DNA of 21,580 nucleotides from DATKZS01 sp035527835 [NCBI: bacterium] (lineage in GTDB: Bacteria; RBG-13-61-14). Below the pieces are notes generated by a model that saw only the letters and a program-made list of their open reading frames with translations, did not search any database and was not told the origin of the DNA. Position 1 is the first letter of the stretch. Every line of letters starts with the position of its first letter. The stretch covers positions 1 to 21,580 of the forward strand of contig DATKZS010000037.1 in NCBI GenBank assembly GCA_035527835.1, given 5' to 3'. Shown one piece after another: positions 1 to 6,487 of the stretch. A program made the translations under genes and the position numbers.

Positions 1-698
1 CCGCCGCTCCATCCCTTCTCCACCGATCCATCCTGCGCGTCATAATCACCCAATAAATCAACCTGCGACTCCAGGTCGTTCATGGCGACCTCCAGGTCGT
101 CAACGTTCGGGCCCGGCTCCACGATCAAGTCCCAGCCGCCCGGGTCCAGGCTGAACCCGCCCTCCACGCCGGCCACGCTGTCGCCGGCCTCAGTTTCCGC
201 AACAGCGATTATTTCAAGACCGCCGGCATCAGCGTCATCCGATCCACCGACCAGTCCCTCCATCTCGGTGAGCTGCGCGCCGACCCCGGCGAGATACGCG
301 GGCACGCCCCGCGTTTCCCGGGCCTCATGCCAGGCACCATGGCGTTCCTGGTATTGATAAATCATCAGTCCCGCCGCCGCGATGAAAACCGCGGCCATGG
401 CAAAGACCCAGCGCGGCCAGGCCCGGCCCCTTTCCTTTTGCCGGGGCGCGGTCCTGACGGCCCCGGCTTGCCTGGCCGCCTTCTGCTTGAGCCCGGCGAT
501 CACGGCCAGGCCCGGCTCGAGCGCACCCGCCCGCTGGGCCGCGTGCCTGACCTTTTCCAGGTCCGCGATGAAGGCCCGGCAATCCGGGCATCCCGCGACG
601 TGCTTGGCAATGCTCGGGTCGTCCGTTTCGCCGTAGGCAAAAAGGACCAGGTCCTCCGCGGAAACCGCCGCGCATTTATGGTCGTTGCCCGCGTTCAT
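1..698 (-). CDS. Anti-sigma factor with N-terminal zinc finger (zf-HC2 type), 3' end cut by window edge
   Basis: The frame opens at ATG 698 and stays open for 232 codons to the left edge, so the C-terminus is missing. The first 45 residues hold a zinc-binding anti-sigma motif: Cys9, then HVAGCPDC giving His33, Cys37 and Cys40. A membrane segment follows at about residues 97-114 (WVFAMAAVFIAAAGLMIY), so the finger is cytoplasmic and residues 115 onward should be periplasmic. The ATG overlaps the stop of the upstream sigma gene as ATGA, and a GGGAGG ribosome site lies inside the sigma 3' end (706-711), which indicates translational coupling. By family precedent it should bind and hold the ECF sigma at the membrane until a signal releases it. 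The periplasmic part is acidic and matches no sensor domain I recognise. Confidence 0.88.
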   Translation of the reverse strand, partial: MNAGNDHKCAAVSAEDLVLFAYGETDDPSIAKHVAGCPDCRAFIADLEKVRHAAQRAGALEPGLAVIAGLKQKAARQAGAVRTAPRQKERGRAWPRWVFAMAAVFIAAAGLMIYQYQERHGAWHEARETRGVPAYLAGVGAQLTEMEGLVGGSDDADAGGLEIIAVAETEAGDSVAGVEGGFSLDPGGWDLIVEPGPNVDDLEVAMNDLESQVDLLGDYDAQDGSVEKGWSG

Positions 699-1246
699 CC
701 TATTTCCTCCCTGAGGCCGTCAAGCTCGGCGCGGAGCTTTTTCACCGCCATGCGCATCCGCCCGAGCACGGTGTTCAGATTGCTCCGGGTGAGCGTTGCG
801 ATCTCCTTGAATGACATTCCTCCGTACTCGCGGAGCAGAAAAACCTCCCGCTGCTCGGCGGGCAGGAGCGCCAGCGCCTGGTCCACGGCCGACCTCACCT
901 CCCGCCTCCATGACTCCGACTCCGGGTCATCGCCCCCGGCCGCTTCCGGCACGTCCCCCACCACGGCGACCGGAGAGCGCCGGCCGCGGCGCAGGTGGTC
1001 GCGGCAGAGGTTGACGGCGATGGTATAAATCCAGGTCGAGAACTTGCGGCCCGGGTCGAAGCGCTCGTTATGCACCATGACCCTGATGAAAGTTTCCTGA
1101 AAAATGTCCTGGGCATCTCCTCTGTCCCTCACCATCCGCGCGATCACCGTGAACAGCGGCCTTTGATAGCGGTCAATGAGCCCGTTAAACCCGCTTTCAT
1201 CGCCGGACTGATACCTTGATAAAAGCTCTTCGTCGGAGATCGTCAT
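695..1246 (-). CDS. ECF-family RNA polymerase sigma factor
   Basis: This 183-residue protein has the usual two-domain ECF layout. Sigma region 2 spans about residues 20-88, with DAQDIFQETFIRV (2.2) and FSTWIYTIAVNLCRDHLRR (2.3/2.4). After an acidic linker (about 95-115), region 4 spans about 116-172, with ALLPAEQREVFLLRE and a helix-turn-helix at GGMSFKEIATLTRSNLNTV. It directs RNA polymerase to a regulon that cannot be read from this window. The next gene, overlapping by 4 nt, is its membrane anti-sigma, which is the standard regulatory pair. The start at 1246 gives a normal ECF N-terminus (SDEELLSRYQSGDESGF), although its ribosome site (AGGG) is weak. A terminator at 1346-1383 insulates the gene from the upstream RRM gene. 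Confidence 0.95.
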   Translation of the reverse strand: MTISDEELLSRYQSGDESGFNGLIDRYQRPLFTVIARMVRDRGDAQDIFQETFIRVMVHNERFDPGRKFSTWIYTIAVNLCRDHLRRGRRSPVAVVGDVPEAAGGDDPESESWRREVRSAVDQALALLPAEQREVFLLREYGGMSFKEIATLTRSNLNTVLGRMRMAVKKLRAELDGLREEIG

Positions 1247-1271
1247 CCCTGGCCCTGCTTTTTCTTCATCC

Positions 1272-1301
1272 GGCGCTCACCCGTTAATACGCCGGAGCGC
1301 C
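1272..1301 (-). promoter_or_regulatory. Inverted repeat in the leader of the sigma gene
   Basis: GGCGCTC (1272-1278) and GAGCGCC (1295-1301) form a 7-bp dyad with a 16-nt centre, 26-55 nt upstream of the sigma start. It could be an operator or an RNA hairpin near the promoter. I could not identify a convincing -35/-10 pair for this gene. Confidence 0.25.
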
Positions 1302-1345
1302 TGATTTATTGGAACCATAATGAAATTAGATCGTGCTCCGGGACC

Positions 1346-1383
1346 AAATAAAAAAGGCGGGCACCCGCTCGGGTATTCCCGCC
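1346..1383 (-). terminator. Intrinsic terminator of the RRM gene
   Basis: Read on the minus strand, GGCGGG pairs with CCCGCC (6 bp), with an inner ACCCG/CGGGT pair, followed directly by TTTTTTATTT. It lies 25 nt past the stop of the RRM gene and before the sigma gene. It should end the RRM transcript and separate the two units. Confidence 0.85.
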
Positions 1384-1408
1384 CCTTTTGATGCTGACCA
1401 GTGGAAGG

Positions 1409-1705
1409 TCACCAGGACTCGGACCTCCGACTTTGCCCGCCTCCCCGGTCGTTTTCTTTTTCGCGCGCGAAGTTGACCTTGAGGGCGCGGCCGTCCAGCT
1501 CGAAATTATCCAGCAGCTCGATGGCCTTTTGGGCGTCCTCTTCCGAGGCCATTTCCACGAACCCGAACCCGCGGGACCGGCCGGTGGCGCGGTCGGTGAT
1601 GACGCGGCAGTCCGTGACCTGCTTGCCGTCCCTGGCGAACAAATCCCGGAGTCCTTCCTCGGTGGTCTTGAAACTCAGATTACCCACGTACAAACGATTG
1701 CCCAT
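1409..1705 (-). CDS. Small single-RRM RNA-binding protein
   Basis: This 98-residue protein is almost entirely one RNA recognition motif. RNP2 is LYVGNL (residues 5-10) and RNP1 is RGFGFVEM (45-52); both carry the aromatic residues that stack on RNA bases. A short Gly/Arg/Ser tail follows (residues 87-97). This matches the bacterial/cyanobacterial Rbp-type family of single-stranded RNA-binding proteins, often linked to cold or stress adaptation; the role here is inferred from family only. ATG 1705 is chosen because AAGGAGA sits 6-7 nt upstream. The frame stays open back to 1930, but that upstream TTG is the -35 hexamer of the gene's own promoter. The gene has its own promoter, a long leader of about 190 nt and a terminator. 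Confidence 0.95.
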   Translation of the reverse strand: MGNRLYVGNLSFKTTEEGLRDLFARDGKQVTDCRVITDRATGRSRGFGFVEMASEEDAQKAIELLDNFELDGRALKVNFAREKENDRGGGQSRRSESW

Positions 1706-1895
1706 ACCCGTCTCCTTTTCTTGCTCGATCGGCGCTTCCGGCCGACGCTGACACCCGCCTCCAGGCCGCGAGCCAGAGGCCCCCAAAGGCCCTGCTTCCG
1801 GAAGCTGCCTTGCGTAAATGGAACGGAAGGAGCACCAGGCACGAGCCGTCCGGGCATCATTATCGCGGCCAAACCAGTCCCCACCATGCCCGAAC
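1706..1895 (-). other. Long 5' leader of the RRM gene (no CDS)
   Basis: With transcription starting near 1895, the leader is about 190 nt. It contains self-complementary stretches, including the palindrome GCTTCCGGAAGC. The frame is open through it, but the encoded residues have no RRM-like or other recognisable character. It matches no riboswitch class that I recognise. Confidence 0.4.
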
Positions 1896-1901
1896 GACCC
1901 T

Positions 1902-1930
1902 ATTTTAACCCAGGATGGATCGAGCGTCAA
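1902..1930 (-). promoter_or_regulatory. Sigma-70 promoter of the RRM gene
   Basis: On the minus strand this reads TTGACG, a 17-nt spacer, then TAAAAT: 5/6 matches in each hexamer with ideal spacing. The predicted start site is near 1895. Confidence 0.75.
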
Positions 1931-1964
1931 TAATCAAGTGGACCGCCCGTTAAACCAACATTTC

Positions 1965-2006
1965 GGGGTCAGACCCCACATCTTGACCCCACATCTTCCA
2001 CATCTT
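1965..2006. repeat. Palindrome plus 13-nt tandem repeat
   Basis: GGGGTCAGACCCC (1965-1977) is a 5-bp palindrome around CAG. It overlaps the first of two perfect 13-nt tandem copies of GACCCCACATCTT (1972-1984, 1985-1997), followed by a 9-nt partial copy (1998-2006). The array lies in the intergenic spacer just upstream of the FHA promoter. Confidence 0.7.
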
Positions 2007-2040
2007 TAGTTTAACGCCGCCGGTCCCGTCCGCCTGGAAC

Positions 2041-2069
2041 TTGACTCTTCTTCCCGCGATTTTTATAAT
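2041..2069 (+). promoter_or_regulatory. Strong sigma-70 promoter of the FHA gene
   Basis: TTGACT (2041-2046), a 17-nt spacer, then a perfect TATAAT (2064-2069). The start site should be near 2076, leaving a leader of about 37 nt before ATG 2113. The spacer holds CTTCCCGCGATTTT (2050-2063), which recurs in the thioesterase promoter at 10821-10834. Confidence 0.85.
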
Positions 2070-2112
2070 GCAAAAGCAGGCGCATGGATTTCCATCCATC
2101 GGCGGCGCTTTC

Positions 2113-2904
2113 ATGACGGAGAACACTCAGCGAACCAACGGCCTCAAGGAGGAAGGGCTTCCGGAGGGCCTTTATGTCCAGCTTTCCTTTTTGTCCGGTC
2201 CCGACCGGGGCATGGTGAAGAAGCTGTGGAAGAAGGACACGGTGCTGGGCCGCGCGGATTCGGACATCATCATCACGGACCGGGCCGCTTCCAAGCAGCA
2301 CGCCAAGATCTCGTTCGAGAACAACGGCCTGGTGCTCCGGGACCTGGGCAGCACCAACGGGACGCTGTTGAACGGCGGCCGGGTGTGGGAGGCGGCGCTG
2401 GGCAACCTGGACGAGCTGACCATCGGCGAGACGGTGATCCAGGTGACGATCCTGGAGGCGGCCGGGGAAGACGCGGCGGCCGGGGAAGGGACCGGGCCGG
2501 GGGCGGTCGAGGTGGAATCGGTCCCCGGCACGGAGACCACGCGGCCGCGCAAGGCCCGCGTCGAGCCTGATCCGCTGGCGGACCCGTTGCCGGAGGGCGT
2601 GAAGGCGGTGCTGCAGGTTGCGGGAGGGCCGGACGCGGGATCGCGGTTCGAGATCAAGAGCCGGGCCACCCTGATCGGCCGCGCCGGCGCCGACCTGGCG
2701 CTCCAGGACCAAGACGCCTCCCGCAAGCATTGTTCCATCGAGTTCATCGGCCGCGACAAGGTGATCCTCAAGGACCTGCGCTCCCGGAACGGGACCTATC
2801 TCAATAATCGGCGGGTGACGGTGGCCAACCTCAAGAACGGCGACTCCATCCAGGTCGGCGACACCGTTCTCAATTTTTTCATCTCCCTGCGCTCCGATAA
2901 ATAA
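2113..2904 (+). CDS. Tandem FHA-domain protein
   Basis: This 263-residue protein has two forkhead-associated domains, at about 22-113 and 164-257. Both keep the phosphothreonine-binding signature: Gly46-Arg47, Ser60, His63, Asn82-Gly83 in the first, and Gly189-Arg190, Ser203, His206, Asn226-Gly227 in the second. An acidic, Ala/Gly-rich linker (about 114-160) joins them. No membrane segment or effector domain is visible, so it looks like a cytoplasmic adaptor for Ser/Thr-phosphorylated partners. No kinase or phosphatase is encoded nearby. ATG 2113 is chosen because in-frame upstream starts overlap the promoter: TTG 2041 is the -35 hexamer and ATG 2068 lies in the -10. The ribosome site is weak. 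Confidence 0.92.
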   Translation: MTENTQRTNGLKEEGLPEGLYVQLSFLSGPDRGMVKKLWKKDTVLGRADSDIIITDRAASKQHAKISFENNGLVLRDLGSTNGTLLNGGRVWEAALGNLDELTIGETVIQVTILEAAGEDAAAGEGTGPGAVEVESVPGTETTRPRKARVEPDPLADPLPEGVKAVLQVAGGPDAGSRFEIKSRATLIGRAGADLALQDQDASRKHCSIEFIGRDKVILKDLRSRNGTYLNNRRVTVANLKNGDSIQVGDTVLNFFISLRSDK

Positions 2905-2969
2905 CTCTTAAGGCCGCGCCAGGGTAGTGTTACGGTTACATCTTTATAAGTCCCGGCTTTTTTCAGGAG

Positions 2970-3049
2970 CCGCGGATGAACGCGGATCAACACAGATAAT
3001 CAAAATTATTTCCTCATATTCATCTGCGTTAATCTGCGTTCATCTGCGG
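2970..3049. repeat. Imperfect inverted repeat of the GATGAAC/GATTAAC type
   Basis: The left arm (2970-3000) is built from GGATGAACGC, GGATCAACAC and AGAT units. The right arm (3018-3049) is its near reverse complement, differing mainly by transitions, around a 17-nt A/T-rich loop. It lies between the convergent FHA and beta-propeller genes, ending 8 nt from the latter's stop. A related copy occurs at 17104-17175. Confidence 0.8.
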
Positions 3050-3057
3050 CAACTATG

Positions 3058-4182
3058 CTAGAAGCCCACCCTGGTAAGAATGATCTCGGTATTGAAGGGC
3101 GGCGCCAGGTCCACCCAGGCGATGACGTAGCCCGCGTTGTCCGCCTCCATGCTCATGCGGTTGCTGAAGACCTTGGCCGGGCGCGGCTTGCTCAAGCGGA
3201 CGGGCTCTTCGAGGGGCTTGCCCATCGGGTCGAGGGCGCGGAAGTAGAGGGACCGTCCTTCCTCGCTGATCCCGATCCAGGCCAGGCCGAAGCCGTTCGG
3301 CCCGGCGGCCGCGGCCACGGCCGGCCGGTCCTGGTCCGGGGTCGTCACCAGGTAGGGGGTGCCGATCTTTTTTCCGTCGGGTGACATAATCACCGCCATA
3401 ATGTCCTTGGCCGTCCCGGTTTCGCGCGGCCAGGCGGCGACGAAAACCTTGCCGTTAAAGGCGGCCGCGGGCAGGCCGCAAATCGCGCCGGGTGTGCTCA
3501 GGAGCTGGGGCGGGTTGCGCGGTTTTCCGAACGGGTCGAGCACGACGGAGTAGACCGCGTGCTGATTATCGTCTTGGTAAAACACGATAAAGTCGGAGCC
3601 GGCGCGGAGCATCGCCCCGGGTATATTGTTGCCGGCGCCGACCACGGTTTCCGGGCTGCCGGCCACCTTCCCGGCGTCGTCCAGGAACCGGAAGACCAGG
3701 CTGCCTTGCGCCGGCCCTTCCCTGTACTCGGTGGACACCAGCCCATAGCCCGCTCCGGACCAGGCAAGGATGGCGTCCTTGCCGAGCATGGCCTCGCGCA
3801 CGATCGCCGTCTGCTTGCCTCGGGGCCGGCCCGTTGGATCGAGCTTCTGGAAGTAGAGGTTAAAGGTGCTCTTGTTTTCGTGGATCCAGGCCGCCGCGAA
3901 ATCGGCGCCGGTCCAGCACAGGCTCGGGCGGTCGTCCCAGGTCTCGGAGTTGGTGATCCGTGACTCCGGCCCACTTCCCTGAGCGTTCATGTCGGCGGCG
4001 CGGAAATAGATCTCCTGGTTGCCGTCCCTGCCGTCCATCCAGGCCACTCCCAGTTGCGAGCCGGTCCAGGCCAGGGAGGGGAACTCGCTCTCGCCATTGG
4101 CCGTGGTGAGCTGCAGGTGCCTGATGTCCGGCGCGGCGGCGAGCAGGGCCGCCATCAACAGGCCAAAAAGTATTTTTCTCAT
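3058..4182 (-). CDS. Secreted seven-repeat beta-propeller protein of unknown function
   Basis: This 374-residue protein begins with a signal peptide (MRK, then ILFGLLMAALLAAA, cleavage near residues 17-18). The mature part is seven repeats of about 45-55 residues. Each has a hydrophobic strand with W/F-G-x-x-aromatic (such as PSLAWTGSQLGVAW and PSLCWTGADFAAAW), then a Y/F-F-R strand and a turn like LDPxGKPxx. Seven such units fit a seven-bladed propeller, probably periplasmic or exported. There are no catalytic signature, lipobox or C-terminal anchor. ATG 4182 has a perfect AAGGAGGT 7 nt upstream. It is a single-gene unit, so context gives no partner. A ligand- or protein-binding role is inferred from fold only. 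Confidence 0.85.
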   Translation of the reverse strand: MRKILFGLLMAALLAAAPDIRHLQLTTANGESEFPSLAWTGSQLGVAWMDGRDGNQEIYFRAADMNAQGSGPESRITNSETWDDRPSLCWTGADFAAAWIHENKSTFNLYFQKLDPTGRPRGKQTAIVREAMLGKDAILAWSGAGYGLVSTEYREGPAQGSLVFRFLDDAGKVAGSPETVVGAGNNIPGAMLRAGSDFIVFYQDDNQHAVYSVVLDPFGKPRNPPQLLSTPGAICGLPAAAFNGKVFVAAWPRETGTAKDIMAVIMSPDGKKIGTPYLVTTPDQDRPAVAAAAGPNGFGLAWIGISEEGRSLYFRALDPMGKPLEEPVRLSKPRPAKVFSNRMSMEADNAGYVIAWVDLAPPFNTEIILTRVGF

Positions 4183-4231
4183 CTCATGGACCTCCTTGGA
4201 ACGCGCGGTTAGACCGAAAGGGCCTGCATTG

Positions 4232-4260
4232 ACCCTAACAAATTATGGAGGCGGAGGCAA
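4232..4260 (-). promoter_or_regulatory. Weak candidate promoter of the beta-propeller gene
   Basis: On the minus strand TTGCCT, a 17-nt spacer and TAGGGT precede the gene by about 50 nt. The hexamers match consensus only partly. The rest of the 4183-4350 spacer shows no gene. Confidence 0.35.
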
Positions 4261-4350
4261 GAAAAAATTTTCCCCGCCGTGTGGGGCCGCGTAGGGCCAT
4301 TAAAAGTGGTTCTTCACACTCAAGAGTGGATTCATCCGCCATGGCAATCA

Positions 4351-4487
4351 AGCCAGGGTATCCCCCACGTCTCGTGGGGGCGCCACCGGCGCAGGCTCCT
4401 TACCGCCCGGAGAGCAAGGTCTGCTGTGTGTTCCGCACCGATCCTGCGGCAGAGCCGCCCACACGAGACGTGTGGGCTGCCCAGGCA
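4351..4487. repeat. REPIN-like element: two hairpins in inverted orientation
   Basis: Two 43-nt arms (4351-4393 and 4445-4487) are imperfect reverse complements, 33 of 43 positions matching, around a 51-nt centre. Each arm contains its own hairpin with a 3-nt loop: CCCCCACG/CGTGGGGG (4362-4380) and GCCCACACG/CGTGTGGGC (4457-4477). One stem pair is C-G in the first arm and A-T in the aligned second arm, a compensatory change. The layout resembles paired REP sequences (REPIN/BIME). No RAYT transposase is encoded in this window. The open frames across it look spurious. Confidence 0.75.
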
Positions 4488-4537
4488 TCCAAGCGCCCAA
4501 CCCCTATCCATTCCGCAATGTGAAGAGCGTAAAGAGT

Positions 4538-4566
4538 TTGTGGACCGGCCGGGGATGGTCTAGGAT
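4538..4566 (+). promoter_or_regulatory. Weak candidate promoter of the TMTC-like gene
   Basis: TTGTGG, a 17-nt spacer and TAGGAT. Transcription would begin near 4573, right at the AGGAG ribosome site. The match to consensus is modest. Confidence 0.4.
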
Positions 4567-4582
4567 TTGACAGGAGCTTGAC

Positions 4583-6334
4583 GTGGAGAGACCGAATGAG
4601 AGAACGCGGGGCCTGCCGGCCGCGCTGATCATCTACCCGCTCCTTGCGGCCGCGGTTTTTCTCCCGTTTATGGGCGCTCCATTCATCTTCGACGACATTC
4701 ACACCATCCGCGACAACCCATACCTCCGAGAGCACCTGTCGCCCGCGTATTTTTTCTCGCACCCGGAGGCCGCGAGCGCCATCCCGGCCAACATGATCCG
4801 GCCGGTGCTGACCTGGACCTATGCCGTGGACCACCATTGGGCCGGGCCCGACCCGCGGGCGTTCCGGGCCGTGAACCTGGCCCTGCACATTTTGAACGCC
4901 TGGCTGCTCTTCGGCCTGATGCGCATGAGCCGCCGGCTCAAGGGGCTCGCGTTCGCGGGCGGACTCATCTTCCTGATCCATCCGCTGGCCTCGGCGCAGA
5001 TCGGCTGCGTGTCCAACCGCTCGGTGCTGCTCTCCTCCACCTTCTACCTGGCCGCGCTGCTGTCGTTCGCGGCCGGCCTGAAGGCGGAACGGCGGGGCCG
5101 CATGGGGCACTGGCTCAAGGCGGCCCTGATCGCGGGTATGGCCGCGTTGTACGCGGCGGGGCTGTTCACCAAGGAAGCGGCGGCCACCCTGCCGGCGGCG
5201 GTCATTTTGTGGGGCCTTGCATTCGGCGGCGGAGGCGCTGGCCGGGGTGAGGCGGGCGCGCGGCGGAGCGGCGCCGGCTTTACCGTCGTGACCGCGGCGG
5301 CGTTGCTCGCGCTGTTCGGGGCCTACCTTTGGTATCGCCGGCATTTTTCCGCGGCGGTGCTGTTCCCGGCGGCTCGGCCGTGGGAGGTGTGGCAATACGG
5401 CGCGGCGCAGGTACGAGGCTTCTGGACGTACGCCCGGCTGATGTGCTTCCCGGTCAACTTGTCCATCGAACACGAGGCCTGGGTCCCGGCGGCGGCGGGA
5501 GAGTTGCTGTCCGCCGGCTTCATCCTATCCCTTGTCGGCCTCGCGGCGCTGGCCGGCGCATTGGTCATCAGCCTGCGGCGCGCTCCGGAGCTGGGGTTCG
5601 CCGGGTTGTTTTCCCTGCTCTACCTCTCGCCCACGAGCTCGGTGATACCGCTCACGGCGGTGGTGAACGAGAACCGGCCTTACCTCTCGATGGTCCTGTT
5701 CTTATGGCCGCTGCTCCTTCTGCTGGAAGCGGCGGGAAAACGGCGGCCGAAGATTTCCCGGGCGTTATATCTGGCCGTCCTCGTCTGTTTCGCGGCCGGC
5801 ACCCATCAGCGGGGCGCCGCGTTCGCCGGGGAGGTCCGGGCGTGGCGCGACGCGGTGGAGAAGGCGCCGGGGCTTAGCCAGCCTCACGTCAACCTGGGCA
5901 CGTCGTACCTGGCATACGGCCGCTCGGATGAGGCCGAGCACAGCCTGATGTGGGCGCTGCGGATTGATCCTTGCTCCGCCCCGGCCCTGACTGATCTCGG
6001 CAACATCGGCTACGGCCGGGGCGCATGGCAAGACGCGGAGCAATACTACCAGCGGGCGCTGGACTGCGACCCCGGGAGCGCCCTGGCCATGCTCAACCTG
6101 GCCGACCTCCTTATGGAGACGGGGCGGGAGGCGGAAGCGGCGCCTCTTCTTACGCGCGCGCTGGCGTTATATCCGACCCATGCGGAGATTCTCGGCAGGC
6201 TGGGCCTCTACTACGTTAAGCATGACGCGGACCGGAGGCGCGGGCTTGAGTTTATCCGGAAGGCGGCAGAATTCGCGCCGGCGGCGGCCGAGTCGGAGAA
6301 GTGGCGCCGGCTTTATGAATTAAACGGAGGGTGA
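4583..6334 (+). CDS. TMTC-like multipass membrane protein with C-terminal TPR repeats (putative GT-C glycosyltransferase)
   Basis: This 583-residue protein has about ten hydrophobic segments between residues 10 and 405, then four TPR units at about 433-568 (for example VNLGTSYLAYGRSDEAEHSLMWAL). The N-terminal half carries marks of the TMTC/DUF1736 group and GT-C enzymes: FDD in the first extracytoplasmic loop (Asp37, Asp38), RPVLTW (73-78), HP (133-134) followed by SNRS, TKE (196-198) and NENRPY (362-367). GT-C enzymes move a sugar from a lipid-linked donor onto an acceptor at the outer face of the membrane; donor and acceptor here are unknown. GTG 4583 has AGGAG 6 nt upstream. The gene appears to be a single unit with a hairpin downstream. 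A transferase role is inferred from these motifs, not shown. Confidence 0.8.
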   Translation: MERPNERTRGLPAALIIYPLLAAAVFLPFMGAPFIFDDIHTIRDNPYLREHLSPAYFFSHPEAASAIPANMIRPVLTWTYAVDHHWAGPDPRAFRAVNLALHILNAWLLFGLMRMSRRLKGLAFAGGLIFLIHPLASAQIGCVSNRSVLLSSTFYLAALLSFAAGLKAERRGRMGHWLKAALIAGMAALYAAGLFTKEAAATLPAAVILWGLAFGGGGAGRGEAGARRSGAGFTVVTAAALLALFGAYLWYRRHFSAAVLFPAARPWEVWQYGAAQVRGFWTYARLMCFPVNLSIEHEAWVPAAAGELLSAGFILSLVGLAALAGALVISLRRAPELGFAGLFSLLYLSPTSSVIPLTAVVNENRPYLSMVLFLWPLLLLLEAAGKRRPKISRALYLAVLVCFAAGTHQRGAAFAGEVRAWRDAVEKAPGLSQPHVNLGTSYLAYGRSDEAEHSLMWALRIDPCSAPALTDLGNIGYGRGAWQDAEQYYQRALDCDPGSALAMLNLADLLMETGREAEAAPLLTRALALYPTHAEILGRLGLYYVKHDADRRRGLEFIRKAAEFAPAAAESEKWRRLYELNGG

Positions 6335-6353
6335 GCCGGCGATTTCCCGGCCG

Positions 6354-6380
6354 GGGCCCGATCAGCGCGGGCCCTTGTTA
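6354..6380 (+). terminator. Possible terminator after the TMTC-like gene
   Basis: GGGCCCG (6354-6360) and CGGGCCC (6368-6374) form a 7-bp stem with a 7-nt loop, followed by TTGTTA. The T tract is short, so termination may be inefficient. Confidence 0.45.
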
Positions 6381-6487
6381 CTTCGGCCATTGATGCTCAT
6401 CTTTTATCAGGATCGAGATGATGGGAGAGGGCACATCTTCATGGAGCGGGTTCGGACCGGCGGCGTGAATAAAGGGAGGAGAGGCAA

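Noticed and set aside
1409-1930. RRM protein extended to a TTG start at 1930
   Set aside because: That TTG is the -35 hexamer of a good promoter, and ATG 1705 has a strong ribosome site and begins the RRM exactly.
1972-2006. Start of a CRISPR array
   Set aside because: The 13-nt units are directly adjacent with no spacers, and no cas gene is present.
4400-5473. A 357-codon minus-strand frame across the REPIN-like element and the TMTC-like gene
   Set aside because: It spans a palindromic element and the antisense of a recognisable membrane protein; the composition is Arg/Gln/Pro noise.
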